NCBI GenBank assembly: GCA_024413595.1
Contig: JAKSUC010000001.1
Span: forward strand, 66,073-130,072
Length of the DNA stretch: 64,000 nucleotides
Source: Bacteroidales bacterium
GTDB taxonomy: Bacteria; Bacteroidota; Bacteroidia; Bacteroidales; UBA3824
Direction of reading: 5' to 3'
The position numbers and the translations under genes are program-made. Numbering within the stretch: position 1 is the stretch's first letter; each line of letters opens with the position of its first letter. Shown piece by piece: positions 26,707 to 35,360 of this stretch. The notes beneath the pieces are model-generated. The model saw nothing but the letters and a program-made list of their open reading frames with translations. It ran no database searches and was not told the DNA's origin.

Positions 26707-28779
26707 GTGAAGATAATAAAAAAAATAATAGGAGTTGTCCTTTTAGGATTAGTCAGTTTAAATTCATATTCACAATTAACTCCTAAAGTTGATAGTTTAA
26801 TAAGGTTATCGACACAAGTGCCTGATACATTATACGATGATATATGTAATGAAATATGTTGGAAAATTAGAAATAGTCATCCAGATATGGCAATACAATA
26901 TGCAATGAAGGCAATAACAACAGCCAAAAAAACAAACGATAATCTTCAACTAGTTAAGGCATATAGTTTTATAGGAGTTTGCCATAGAAATTTAGGAAAT
27001 TATACAGATGCCTTAGATTATTATTATCATGGATTAGAAAAAGCACAAGAATTTGGAGTAAAAGATCAAGAAGCATACGCTCATATAAATCTAGGAAATT
27101 TATTTTTATATCAAGAAAACTATGACGATGCAGAAGATAATTTACGACAAGGACTTGTTATAGGAAACGAAATACAAGACTCATCAGTAATATCATATTG
27201 TTATTTAAATTTAGGAAGAGCTTACTTAGGACGACATCAAATAGATTTAGCCCAAGCAAATTTGGCAAAAGCATTAGAAGTTAGAACATTATCTCATGCC
27301 TCACAAGAAGAAATAACAGTTGTTCGCAAATATATAGGCGACGTTTATTTAGAAAATGGAGATAACGCACAAGCACTTTCATCTTATTTGGAATGTTTAA
27401 AACAAAAAGATTGCATTAGTGATGTTGATTTACAATCAAATATTTATAAAAAAGTTTCTGATATATATATAAACCGCAATTATTTAGACAGTGCATTATA
27501 TTATGGAAAAGAAAGTTTAAATTATGCACAAAAAATAGGCGCAAAATATAGAATAAAAGATGCTTATGAAAATTTAGCAAAAATATATTATGCACAAAAA
27601 GAATATCAATTAGCATCCGAATGTTATCAAAATACAATAGCATATAGAGATAGTGTTTTTCCAGAACAATTAACCCAAAAACTCTTTAATATACAATATT
27701 CATCACAAATAAAAAAACAAGAGTCAACCATATCAACCTTAAACGAAGAAAATGATAAATTATCAGAAGATAAAGCAACACAAAAAAAACATATAAATGC
27801 CTTAGTGATATTTTTAGCAATGGGAACTTTAATATTGATTTTATTATTTACAAATAATAAAAACACAAAAAAACTCAATGCTAGATTAAAATCACAAAAC
27901 GAAGAAATAGAGTCACAAAATATTGAATTAAGCAATAGAAGTAAAGAAATAGCCGCCAAACGAGATGAATTAGAACAACAAAACGAATATATTGAAAAAC
28001 AGAGATTAGTATTAATCGAACAACAAAAACAAATAACAGATAGTATATCATACGCAAAACGAATTCAAAATGCGTTATTTCCTGATTTAAACGAACTTAA
28101 TTCATTTTTTAGTGATTGGTTTTTATATTATTCACCACGCGATGTGGTAAGTGGAGATTTTTATTGGGTATTATCAGACAATGATTATTTAGTATTTGTT
28201 GTAGCAGATTGTACAGGACATGGAGTTCCTGGAGCATTTATGAGTATGCTTGGAATTTGTGCATTACACGAAATAACAGGAATTGGAAAAGAACGCAAAC
28301 CTTCACAAATATTAGAAAACCTTAGAACAATGGTAAAAACTCTACTTCATCAAAACGAAAATGAAAATATGCCAAAAGATGGAATGGATATTTCATTAAT
28401 AGTTGTTGATAAAAAATCTAAAGTATTAGAATATTCAGGAGCAAATTTACCACTTTTGTATATACGTAATGGACAAGAATATCAATTAAAACCAAATAGA
28501 AATCCAATTGGAGTTTATATAAAAGAAAAACCTTTTGAGTCTCAAAAACTTACATTACTAAAAAATGACCAAATATATCTATTTAGTGATGGATATGCTT
28601 CACAATTTGGAGGAGAACACAATATGAAATTAAAATTGTGCGGATTTAGAGATTTATTGCTAAAATCTTGTTCAAAACCAATGGCAGAACAAAAAGAAAT
28701 TTTAGAAAATTCTTTCAAAAAATGGAAAGGAGACTCTGCTCAAATAGATGATATTCTTGTAATTGGATTAAAATTTTAA
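26707..28779 (+). CDS. TPR sensor with SpoIIE-type protein phosphatase
   Basis: A 690-residue membrane signalling protein that starts with GTG. A signal peptide (KIIKKIIGVVLLGLVSLNSYSQ) precedes about six tetratricopeptide repeats (40-320) in the periplasm. A transmembrane helix at about 360-380 (INALVIFLAMGTLILILLF) leads into a long coiled coil (390-450). A PP2C-like SpoIIE/RsbU phosphatase domain runs from about 455 to the end (SGDFYWVL, ADCTGHGVPGAFMSMLG, DGMDISLIVV, LFSDGYASQFGG). Such phosphatases usually act on anti-sigma-factor antagonists. No such partner is next to it, but a universal stress protein gene follows 10 bases on. Confidence 0.88.
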   Translation: MKIIKKIIGVVLLGLVSLNSYSQLTPKVDSLIRLSTQVPDTLYDDICNEICWKIRNSHPDMAIQYAMKAITTAKKTNDNLQLVKAYSFIGVCHRNLGNYTDALDYYYHGLEKAQEFGVKDQEAYAHINLGNLFLYQENYDDAEDNLRQGLVIGNEIQDSSVISYCYLNLGRAYLGRHQIDLAQANLAKALEVRTLSHASQEEITVVRKYIGDVYLENGDNAQALSSYLECLKQKDCISDVDLQSNIYKKVSDIYINRNYLDSALYYGKESLNYAQKIGAKYRIKDAYENLAKIYYAQKEYQLASECYQNTIAYRDSVFPEQLTQKLFNIQYSSQIKKQESTISTLNEENDKLSEDKATQKKHINALVIFLAMGTLILILLFTNNKNTKKLNARLKSQNEEIESQNIELSNRSKEIAAKRDELEQQNEYIEKQRLVLIEQQKQITDSISYAKRIQNALFPDLNELNSFFSDWFLYYSPRDVVSGDFYWVLSDNDYLVFVVADCTGHGVPGAFMSMLGICALHEITGIGKERKPSQILENLRTMVKTLLHQNENENMPKDGMDISLIVVDKKSKVLEYSGANLPLLYIRNGQEYQLKPNRNPIGVYIKEKPFESQKLTLLKNDQIYLFSDGYASQFGGEHNMKLKLCGFRDLLLKSCSKPMAEQKEILENSFKKWKGDSAQIDDILVIGLKF

Positions 28780-28789
28780 AATTTGGAAA

Positions 28790-29551
28790 ATGTGTAATAA
28801 AAAGATACTAATACCAACAGATTATTCAGATATTTGTTACAATGCAGTTTCGTATGGACTCGAATTTTGTCGACATTATGGATATGAAGCTGAATTTTTT
28901 CATGTAAACACAAATAACAATTACGATGAACAAGGCAAAATAAAAAATGAAGAATTAGCAAAATTATATTCCGAAAAATTTAATATAAAATATTCATTCG
29001 TAGAAAAAAAAGGCGATTTATTTGAAGCAATTAGTCAAGAAATCAAATCAAATGAATTTTTATTCATGATTTTAGGTACATACGGTAAAAATGGAATACA
29101 ATTATTAATGGGTAGTTTAGCAGCCAAAATTATTGATTTTGTTAACGTTCCAGTATTAGTAGTTCAATCAAAAAAATTTGTACCTTTTAATAGTATAGTT
29201 TGGCCAGTATCTCGATTGTCGGGAAATGGCAAAGGTGTTAGCAAAATTATCGAAATGGCATCTGCATTAAATGCAAAATTACACATGGTTTATCGTACAG
29301 AAGGTTTTGAAACTGCACGTATTTTTCAAAAAGCATTTAGTAATAAAGTAGATTTTGTTCTTGAAAATTTTGATGAAAGTAAATATAATGGAACTTTTGT
29401 TACTCAAGTATTAGGATATTGTCAACATAATGACATAAATATGATTACCACAGTGTCTAACGAAGTTAAAATGACAACATTTGACACTAGATACGAACAA
29501 TTTTTGTTTAATATTGATCAAATTCCCGTATTGTGTGTTGGCAGAAATTAG
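28790..29551 (+). CDS. Universal stress protein, UspA type
   Basis: A 253-residue protein with a normal Usp domain in the first 140 residues. KILIPTDYSDICYNAVSYGLEFC is the first strand and helix, and GTYGKNGIQLLMGSLAAKIIDFVNVPVLVV is the ATP-binding G-xx-G-9x-GS type loop. The second half is a diverged Usp-like repeat ending IPVLCVGRN. It follows the TPR-phosphatase gene by 10 bases, which suggests a common stress-response transcript. It faces the next operon tail to tail. Confidence 0.85.
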   Translation: MCNKKILIPTDYSDICYNAVSYGLEFCRHYGYEAEFFHVNTNNNYDEQGKIKNEELAKLYSEKFNIKYSFVEKKGDLFEAISQEIKSNEFLFMILGTYGKNGIQLLMGSLAAKIIDFVNVPVLVVQSKKFVPFNSIVWPVSRLSGNGKGVSKIIEMASALNAKLHMVYRTEGFETARIFQKAFSNKVDFVLENFDESKYNGTFVTQVLGYCQHNDINMITTVSNEVKMTTFDTRYEQFLFNIDQIPVLCVGRN

Positions 29552-29556
29552 TGATA

Positions 29557-30270
29557 TTAAAACAAAATTTCAGCCTCATTAAGTCTTTCAATAGTACCTA
29601 AATCTGCCCAACAATCACTATGAATATATCCTGCAATTTTTTCTGATTTTGCAAGACGTAGAAATAATGGTGTAATTGAAAACTTTCCAGTTTCAGTTAT
29701 TTTATCAAAAATTCTTGAATTAATAACAGAAATTCCACTAAAAGCTAAATATTTAGCGTTAAATTCTTGAAAATTTTTAGAAATTTTAGTTTCATTAGTA
29801 TTAAAATTTTTCCAACCACATAATTGTAAATTATTATCAAAAATAAATTTTCGAGAAGTATTTCTGTATTTAATAGCCAAAGTTGCAATATTATCAGAAT
29901 TTAAATGAAAATTATATAATTTTTTTAAATCAATATTACAAGCAATATCAACATTATACAACAAAAAATTATTTTCTTTGATTAATAAATTCTTAGCTTT
30001 TAAAATACCACCACCAGTATCTAACAAACAATCACTTTCGTCAGAAATCAAAATTTCGGCATCATATTTTAAATTACTAATAAAATCTTTCATCATATTC
30101 GAAAAATGATGAACATTAATAATAATTCTATCAAAACCAGCCGAAATAATTTTTTCAATAGCATTTTCAAGCATGGTTTTTCCCTTAAAATTTACCAAAG
30201 CCTTAGGCTTTGTATCTGTTAAAGGAGAAAGTCTAGTGCCGAGACCAGCTGCAAAAATCATTGCTTCCAT
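29557..30270 (-). CDS. Sugar-1-phosphate nucleotidyltransferase (MurU-like)
   Basis: A 237-residue NTP transferase. FAAGLGTRLSPLTDTKPKALVNFKGK is the nucleotide-binding signature, and LLDTGGGI and YNVDIAC carry the sugar and metal sites. The short length and sequence fit N-acetylmuramate-alpha-1-phosphate uridylyltransferase, used in cell-wall recycling, but close relatives use other sugar phosphates. It shares a one-base TAATG overlap with trmD and must be co-transcribed with it. Confidence 0.8.
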   Translation of the reverse strand: MEAMIFAAGLGTRLSPLTDTKPKALVNFKGKTMLENAIEKIISAGFDRIIINVHHFSNMMKDFISNLKYDAEILISDESDCLLDTGGGILKAKNLLIKENNFLLYNVDIACNIDLKKLYNFHLNSDNIATLAIKYRNTSRKFIFDNNLQLCGWKNFNTNETKISKNFQEFNAKYLAFSGISVINSRIFDKITETGKFSITPLFLRLAKSEKIAGYIHSDCWADLGTIERLNEAEILF

Positions 30271-30956
30271 TATAAATCACTATCTTTTAATAAATTAGGA
30301 CGAAGTTGTTTAGTTCTTTCAATAGATTGTTCAAATTGCCATTTATTTATAAGAGCTTCATTTCCAGAAAGTAAAATATCAGGAACTTTCCACCCTTTAT
30401 AATCTGCAGGTCTTGTATAAATAGGAGGAGCTAACAAATTATCTTGAAAACAATCAGAAAGCGCCGACTCATCATCGCTCATTGCTCCTGGAATTAATCT
30501 AACAACACTATCTGTAATAACAGCAGCAGCCAATTCACCACCAGTTAAAACATAATCGCCAATAGATATTTCCTTGGTAATCAAATGTTCACGAACTCTA
30601 TGATCAATACCTTTATAATGTCCACACAAAATAATAATATTCTCTTTGGTAGACAATGTGTTAGCTGTTTTTTGATTTAAAACTTCACCATCTGGAGAAG
30701 TATAAATTATTTCATCATATTTTCGTTGCGAACACAAAAACGAAATAGCCTTGTCGATAGGTTCAATCATCATTACCATTCCAGCATCGCCACCATACTG
30801 ATAATCATCAACAGTACGGCGTTTATCCTTTGTAAAATCTCTTAGATTTACAATGTTGATTTCTACCAAACCTTTGTCTACTGCACGTTTAATAATAGAG
30901 TGACTCAAAGGACTTGATAACAATTCTGGCAAAACAGTAATAATGTCTATTCTCAT
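30270..30956 (-). CDS. trmD: tRNA (guanine-37-N1)-methyltransferase
   Basis: A 228-residue SPOUT methyltransferase that puts a methyl group on G37 of tRNAs reading CNN and GGN-type codons. [25 protein letters not shown] is the family N-terminus, and the trefoil-knot SAM site is [15 protein letters not shown] with [14 protein letters not shown]. It heads a two-gene transcript. In many bacteria trmD sits with ribosomal genes, but here it does not. Confidence 0.95.
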   Translation of the reverse strand: MRIDIITVLPELLSSPLSHSIIKRAVDKGLVEINIVNLRDFTKDKRRTVDDYQYGGDAGMVMMIEPIDKAISFLCSQRKYDEIIYTSPDGEVLNQKTANTLSTKENIIILCGHYKGIDHRVREHLITKEISIGDYVLTGGELAAAVITDSVVRLIPGAMSDDESALSDCFQDNLLAPPIYTRPADYKGWKVPDILLSGNEALINKWQFEQSIERTKQLRPNLLKDSDL

Positions 30957-30978
30957 TTTATTGAATTTTATTTGATTG

Positions 30979-30986
30979 CAAAAATA
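30979..30986 (-). promoter_or_regulatory. -7 box of trmD operon
   Basis: On the - strand this reads TATTTTTG, 22 bases before the trmD start codon. Confidence 0.6.
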
Positions 30987-31362
30987 TTAAAAAAAAGAAA
31001 TACTCCAAATAGAATAATAATTATAATATTTTTATATTTTTTTATCAATAATCTTTTAATTAATTGCTTTAATTCAATATATCAGTATTTTAATATTGTC
31101 GATTTTCTCTATTTAACATAATCATTATTTTTCGTTTTTTTACAAAAAAACAATAGGGGAGTTATCCGTTAATTTTAATAAAATAAGATTTAATTTGTGC
31201 TTGTTAAAAAGTTGTAAATTAACTATTTAGAATATATAATATTTTTTTTCGATTATTATTTTAAAATAGAATTAAAATAAATTGTTATAAGGTGTTTTTT
31301 CAAAAAAATAATTACCTTTGTGTTACTAACTTAATTTAGATGATTTATTAAATAATTTTATT
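30987..31362. other. AT-rich intergenic region
   Basis: A divergent spacer of about 375 bases. A -7-like TACCTTTG at 31313-31320 fits the gene that starts at 31363. The 17-base string at 31109-31125 recurs at 33251-33267. No gene is supported. Confidence 0.5.
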
Positions 31363-32232
31363 ATGAAATATTTACAATTAAATTTGATTGCAATAATAGC
31401 ATTAATCGTTTCGTGCAATCAAGAACCAGAATATTATAAAACTCTTGAACCAAAACCAGAACTTGAAAAATCAGAAGACACAGCCTTTAAAGAACCTGTT
31501 GTTTTTCGTAACGATGACATTGTATTTCATCAAATTGACGAACACACTTGGCATGGAAATGGACATCTAGTTTATAACGAGTCGGTTTATTTAGTTGAAG
31601 GTGAAGACAAAGCATTATTAATTGACGCAGGTACAAAAATTCAAGCACTTCGCAAAATTTGTCAAAAAATAACCGACAAACCAATTGTTCTTGTTGCAAC
31701 ACATGTTCATGCAGATCATACAGGTGAAGCAATTAATGAATTTGACGAAATTTGGATTAACGCAGCTGATGAAGTTAACGTTCCTTCAAATATGTCTAAT
31801 TATAAAGGAAAAATAAATTACTTAGTAGATGGTTCTTGTTTTGACCTTGGAGGTCGTAAAATTCAAGTTGTTTTTACACCAGGACATACACCAGGATCTA
31901 CAACTTTTATTGATATTGACGCTCATTATGGTTTTAGTGGTGACGCTTTTGGTTCTGGTAATTTGTTAATTTTCACAAATTTATCTACAGTTAAGTATAC
32001 TTCTTTACGTATGCAAAATTTAATTCAAAAGTACAAAATCACACATTTTTATCCAGGACACTATTGGGGTAACAATCTTGAAACTCCACAACGTGTTAGT
32101 GACTTAGCAAAAATTTCAGACGCAATATTAAACGAAACTATAATTCCTGAGTCAAACTTTACAAGTCAATTAAATTTAATTGTTGACACTTTAGGTGTTA
32201 AATTAAATTATTCAAACAACGGAATTTTTTAA
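31363..32232 (+). CDS. Metallo-beta-lactamase-fold hydrolase, lipoprotein
   Basis: A 289-residue exported lipoprotein. The lipobox is LIVSC with Cys18, followed by an acidic linker. The metallo-beta-lactamase fold begins near residue 50. THVHADHTG is the zinc motif HxHxDH, and GHTPGS and the late PGHYWG supply the other His ligands. The substrate cannot be read from sequence, and glyoxalase II-like or lactonase-like hydrolysis is possible. A probable -7 box (TACCTTTG, 31313-31320) lies in front. The next gene, also exported, follows 17 bases on. Confidence 0.82.
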   Translation: MKYLQLNLIAIIALIVSCNQEPEYYKTLEPKPELEKSEDTAFKEPVVFRNDDIVFHQIDEHTWHGNGHLVYNESVYLVEGEDKALLIDAGTKIQALRKICQKITDKPIVLVATHVHADHTGEAINEFDEIWINAADEVNVPSNMSNYKGKINYLVDGSCFDLGGRKIQVVFTPGHTPGSTTFIDIDAHYGFSGDAFGSGNLLIFTNLSTVKYTSLRMQNLIQKYKITHFYPGHYWGNNLETPQRVSDLAKISDAILNETIIPESNFTSQLNLIVDTLGVKLNYSNNGIF

Positions 32233-32249
32233 CATTAATACATAATACA

Positions 32250-33095
32250 ATGAAAAGAATATTAGCATTATTAACATTTGTAGCATTTACATGTAGTATT
32301 TGCACTGCTCAATTTCCTGGTTTTAGATTTCAAAAAAACGAAGAAAAACGCTACACTCTTAATGTTGGACAAGTTACGATGGCAATAGATGCAAACAACG
32401 GAGCAAGAATTATCTCGTTGAAACACGATACCACCGAAATTTTGTCACAAATTAATTTTCCTAATCAATACGGAAGTACATTTTGGACAAGTCCACAAAA
32501 AGAATGGAATTGGCCTCCTGTAAAAGAACATGATATGGCTCCATATCAAGTTGAAGAAAAAGATGGAGCAATTATTATGACAAGTCCTCTTTCAGAAAAA
32601 ATTCCATTGAGAATTATAAAAAAATTTGAAGTTGACCAAAAAGATCAATGTTTTGTTGTAACTTACACAATAGTTAATGAGTCAGATGCAGAAAGAAAAG
32701 TTGCACCATGGGAAATTACCCGTGTATTAGCACATGGTTCAGTTTATTTTGATGCCGACGTTGACGCAATTACTCCTGCTGGATTAATGAATTTTGTAAA
32801 AAAAGACAATTACGCATGGTATGATATAGATTACGTTCAAGGACAAAATCGTAAAATAAATGCTGATGGAAAAGGTTGGTTATCATTTACAAACGGAGAT
32901 TTAATTTTGACAAAAAAATTCCAAGATTTAGACGCAACTCAACCTGCACCAGACGAAGCTGAAATTCAAGTATACGTAAATCAAGGTGACACATACGTTG
33001 AACTTGAAAGTCAAGGTGCTTATACAAATCTAAAACCAAAAGAAGCATTAAATTGGGCAGTTAGATGGTATTTAACAAAAGCTGATAAAAAATAA
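32250..33095 (+). CDS. Secreted DUF4380-like / galactose-mutarotase-fold protein
   Basis: A 281-residue exported protein with signal peptide MKRILALLTFVAFTCSICTAQ. The sequence has the beta-sandwich look of aldose-epimerase-like (supersandwich) proteins: NNGARIISLKH at the first strands, STFWTSPQKEWNWPP, and YTIVNESDAERKVAPWEITRVLAHG. I place it with DUF4380. It probably binds a carbohydrate. It is co-transcribed with the metallo-hydrolase gene and followed by a clear terminator. Confidence 0.7.
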   Translation: MKRILALLTFVAFTCSICTAQFPGFRFQKNEEKRYTLNVGQVTMAIDANNGARIISLKHDTTEILSQINFPNQYGSTFWTSPQKEWNWPPVKEHDMAPYQVEEKDGAIIMTSPLSEKIPLRIIKKFEVDQKDQCFVVTYTIVNESDAERKVAPWEITRVLAHGSVYFDADVDAITPAGLMNFVKKDNYAWYDIDYVQGQNRKINADGKGWLSFTNGDLILTKKFQDLDATQPAPDEAEIQVYVNQGDTYVELESQGAYTNLKPKEALNWAVRWYLTKADKK

Positions 33096-33114
33096 ATCAA
33101 TAATATTTAGATAA

Positions 33115-33148
33115 AAAACTGCGATAATCAAATTATCGCAGTTTTTTT
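33115..33148 (+). terminator. Terminator
   Basis: Stem AACTGCGATAAT / ATTATCGCAGTT with a CAA loop, followed by seven T. Confidence 0.9.
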
Positions 33149-33353
33149 GTATATTATTATTATAAAAATATTTTTATAAATTTTATCTGATAATGTGTTA
33201 TTTAAATACTAAATATTTGTATAATAATAATTTATTTATATCAAAATCTACTATTTAACATAATCATAAGGTGCGATATTTCCAAAAATATTAACTAATA
33301 GGGTAGAGATAATTTTGTAACAAAAGATAAAAAAATTATTAAATTTAAATAAT

Positions 33354-33554
33354 TCATGAAATTTCAGCGGTTGCGTGTTGATGACGCTGTAATAAATTTT
33401 CGTAGTTGACGGTTTCAATATCAGTGAGAGTACATGGAAATTTAACGGCTGGCGTTTCTAATTCGAGTTGTCCCCAATTACGATCAATGTACTTTAGTTC
33501 TGTAATTTCTGCTAAAATATCATTTATTGTTGTTATAATGTAATCTAATTGCAT
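33354..33554 (-). pseudogene. Truncated phage tail-region protein
   Basis: A 66-residue remnant. Its start (MQLDYIITTINDILAEITELKYIDRNWGQLELETPAVKFPCTLTDIE) resembles a small protein that follows the gpG-type morphogenesis gene in Bacteroidota Mu-like prophages. Those relatives are roughly twice as long, as I remember them, so this copy seems cut off at its C-terminus. Its end marks the left border of the prophage remnant. It is 5 bases from the morphogenesis gene. Confidence 0.55.
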
Positions 33555-33559
33555 GACTA

Positions 33560-34102
33560 TTATTTTTTACTATGTTTAATAATTGCATCGGCTAATTTTT
33601 GCATATTGGTATTGATGATATTTTTGATGCGTTTGTCTGTTTCTGGACTAAAGCCAATAAATTGACGTTGTGGGATTGTAATAAAACTACCAATAGGCTT
33701 GAGCGCCATTGCTTTGTAAAAATTAGCTATTTTTGATACTCCTAAAGAAGATTTCATTAATTCACCGTTCTTTTTACGCTTTATTTTTGGTGTTAATTCT
33801 CGATATTTAGCCCAAAAATACTTCTTCATTTTTGGAGTTACTTTTATTTTACCACCTTCGTTTTGAATTTTAGCGTATGGTAAATTAGAGGTCCATTGAA
33901 TAGTGTTGCCGTTGATGGATGCTTTTAAGCTACGGCGTAAAGTGCCTGTTTGCATCATCAATGTGCCACGTATATCTATTTTTCGATTTTTCCAAGGCTT
34001 ATTATTAAAACTTTTTGTTTCAAAACTTTTATCAAATAAGTCTGATAAATCTACGCAAATTTCATAGAGTATTTTTTGTTTTATTTTATCTATTGCTGAC
34101 AT
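33560..34102 (-). CDS. Phage virion morphogenesis protein (Mu gpG/Phage_tail_S type)
   Basis: A 180-residue protein of the phage virion morphogenesis family, related to Mu protein G. The recognisable features are TLMMQTGTLRRSLKASINGNTIQWTSNLPYAKIQNEGGKI, followed by the basic Lys-rich middle and IPQRQFIGFSPETDKRI near the end. It seems intact and has a GGGAATAA leader. It is the only complete phage structural gene in the remnant. A broken second copy of its first 80 bases lies at 35275-35357. Confidence 0.75.
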   Translation of the reverse strand: MSAIDKIKQKILYEICVDLSDLFDKSFETKSFNNKPWKNRKIDIRGTLMMQTGTLRRSLKASINGNTIQWTSNLPYAKIQNEGGKIKVTPKMKKYFWAKYRELTPKIKRKKNGELMKSSLGVSKIANFYKAMALKPIGSFITIPQRQFIGFSPETDKRIKNIINTNMQKLADAIIKHSKK

Positions 34103-34115
34103 GGGAATAAATTAT
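34032..34115. repeat. Direct repeat: start of gpG-type gene, intact copy
   Basis: The leader and first 24 or so codons of the morphogenesis gene. A diverged copy of 83 bases is at 35275-35357. Confidence 0.85.
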
Positions 34116-34135
34116 TAGATGCGAGCGATTGCTCG

Positions 34136-34276
34136 CTATGTTTTTAACTCACAATCATATTTTAATAATGCAATAAACCTTTCTTTATCTTGTTTGATTT
34201 TTGCTAAAGTTTTTGATAACCTTGCATAATTTATTCTACGCTTTTTTTTGTATGTTTTTTCATTTTTTTGTCTTTA
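34136..34276 (-). pseudogene. Small decayed frame behind the nuclease tip
   Basis: On the - strand a 40-codon basic frame (ending RRINYARLSKTLAKIKQDKERF and then LLKYDCELKT) is open but has no in-frame start. The only ATG nearby is one frame off and ends after 10 codons. Its position directly behind the nuclease tip is where an immunity gene would lie, but the remnant is too short to name. Confidence 0.3.
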
Positions 34277-34356
34277 TATTTTGGTAATTAAAATATTGTT
34301 TGTACATTTATGGTGTGATAGGCGTATTTAAGCAATTAATTCCGCCAATGACTCAC

Positions 34357-34379
34357 AACCACCGCAAGGTGGTTTTTTA
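34357..34379 (+). terminator. Hairpin with T-run beyond nuclease tip
   Basis: Stem AACCACC / GGTGGTT with loop GCAA and six T on the + strand. It sits at the end of the nuclease-tip frame, and its polarity would stop transcription entering from the left. Confidence 0.5.
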
Positions 34380-35303
34380 TATATTTATATATATAGGATT
34401 TAAGCCTCCTCGTAATATAATTACAATTATTTTTATAATTACATCTTCACCTCTTGCATTGCAAATTTTTTTATATGAAATTATTGCATCATTAATATTT
34501 TGTTCATTAAACCATTCGGGAACATGATAATATAAACATAAAGCATTAGCATTGCCACCAACATCATTATTATATGATATTAATTGTTTTTGTTTGTCCG
34601 TTAATGAATTAACAATTTTTGTTGTTTTTGAGCATACCGAACGAATGTCCATTAATTCACCATTTATTATTGCATCTAATGAAGAAGCATATTGTCCATT
34701 GGGGCTTTGGGTATTTTCATTTTGAATTATACAACTGCCGCCCATTTTAAAAATTTCATTTTGACAAAAATCTTCCAATTGCGTAGGTGAATATTCAAGT
34801 AATGTTTTTTCATTTTTATGTTTCTTACGACCTTTATGTGTTGCCATTAAACCGCCTGTTTTGGAGTTAAATTTTACATTCTTATAATTTGGATCATTTT
34901 TATATTTTTCGTAATCGGCTTTGTTTTGGTCGTATCGTTTTTTACTTTCGCATTCTTTATTAAATAATTTTCTAATAACATTACATGCTTTACACAAAAT
35001 ATTATCAGGATCATACGCCAAATTCTTACTACCAATGCCTTTTTTACACTCTCCACACCCTTTCGGAAAATACGGATGTTTAGGCGGAAAAATCTTTTCA
35101 ACCTTGCCAGGATTGAAACGGAAAATCTTTTGAGCTGGTTTTGATGTTGCAAATTCACCAGCTTTAATTGCTTCGTTAGTGTTAGTTTCTGGATAACGAT
35201 CTTTAAGAACTTCGACTACTGTGCAACGACAATTCCAACCAAGTGGCGGATAAAAATTGTTCCAGAACTTGTCGTCAAATAAGTCTGATAAATCTACGCA
35301 TAT
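34377..35303 (-). pseudogene. 5'-truncated MuF-type head protein with CdiA-like nuclease tip
   Basis: An open frame of 308 codons without an in-frame ATG. The first 60 or so codons hold the MuF signature WNNFYPPLGWNCRCTVVEV and the linker EKIFPPKHPYFPKGCGEC, as in phage minor head proteins. The rest resembles the CdiA-CT type nuclease tip seen on MuF proteins: FNSKTGGLMATHKGR, then SSLDAIINGELMDIRSV, which looks like the D ... (D/E)-x-K active site of a PD-(D/E)XK enzyme, here with Arg for Lys. The frame begins directly after a piece of the gpG-type gene start, so the 5' two thirds of the MuF gene are lost. The tip could still be translated from a TTG at 35021. Confidence 0.65.
35053..35101. 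repeat. 49-bp linker repeat, copy A
   Basis: Encodes EKIFPPKHPYFPKGCG (with flanking codons) before the CdiA-like tip. It matches copy B at 36375-36423 in 46 of 49 bases. Confidence 0.9.
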
Positions 35304-35357
35304 TTATAGAGTATTTTTGTTTTTTTTTTATCTATTGCTGACATGGGAATAAATTAT
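35275..35357. repeat. Direct repeat: start of gpG-type gene, broken copy
   Basis: An 83-base copy of the gpG-type leader and first codons, with several indels in the A-runs. It begins MSAIDKKKTKILYKYA and stops at codon 17. In another frame it runs VDLSDLFD straight into DKFWNNFYPPLGW of the MuF remnant. Confidence 0.85.
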
Positions 35358-35360
35358 GAG

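Noticed and set aside
34121-34136. GCGAGC-GATT-GCTCGC hairpin considered as an att site or terminator
   Set aside because: No matching copy elsewhere and no T-run; border of the prophage remnant is not at this point.
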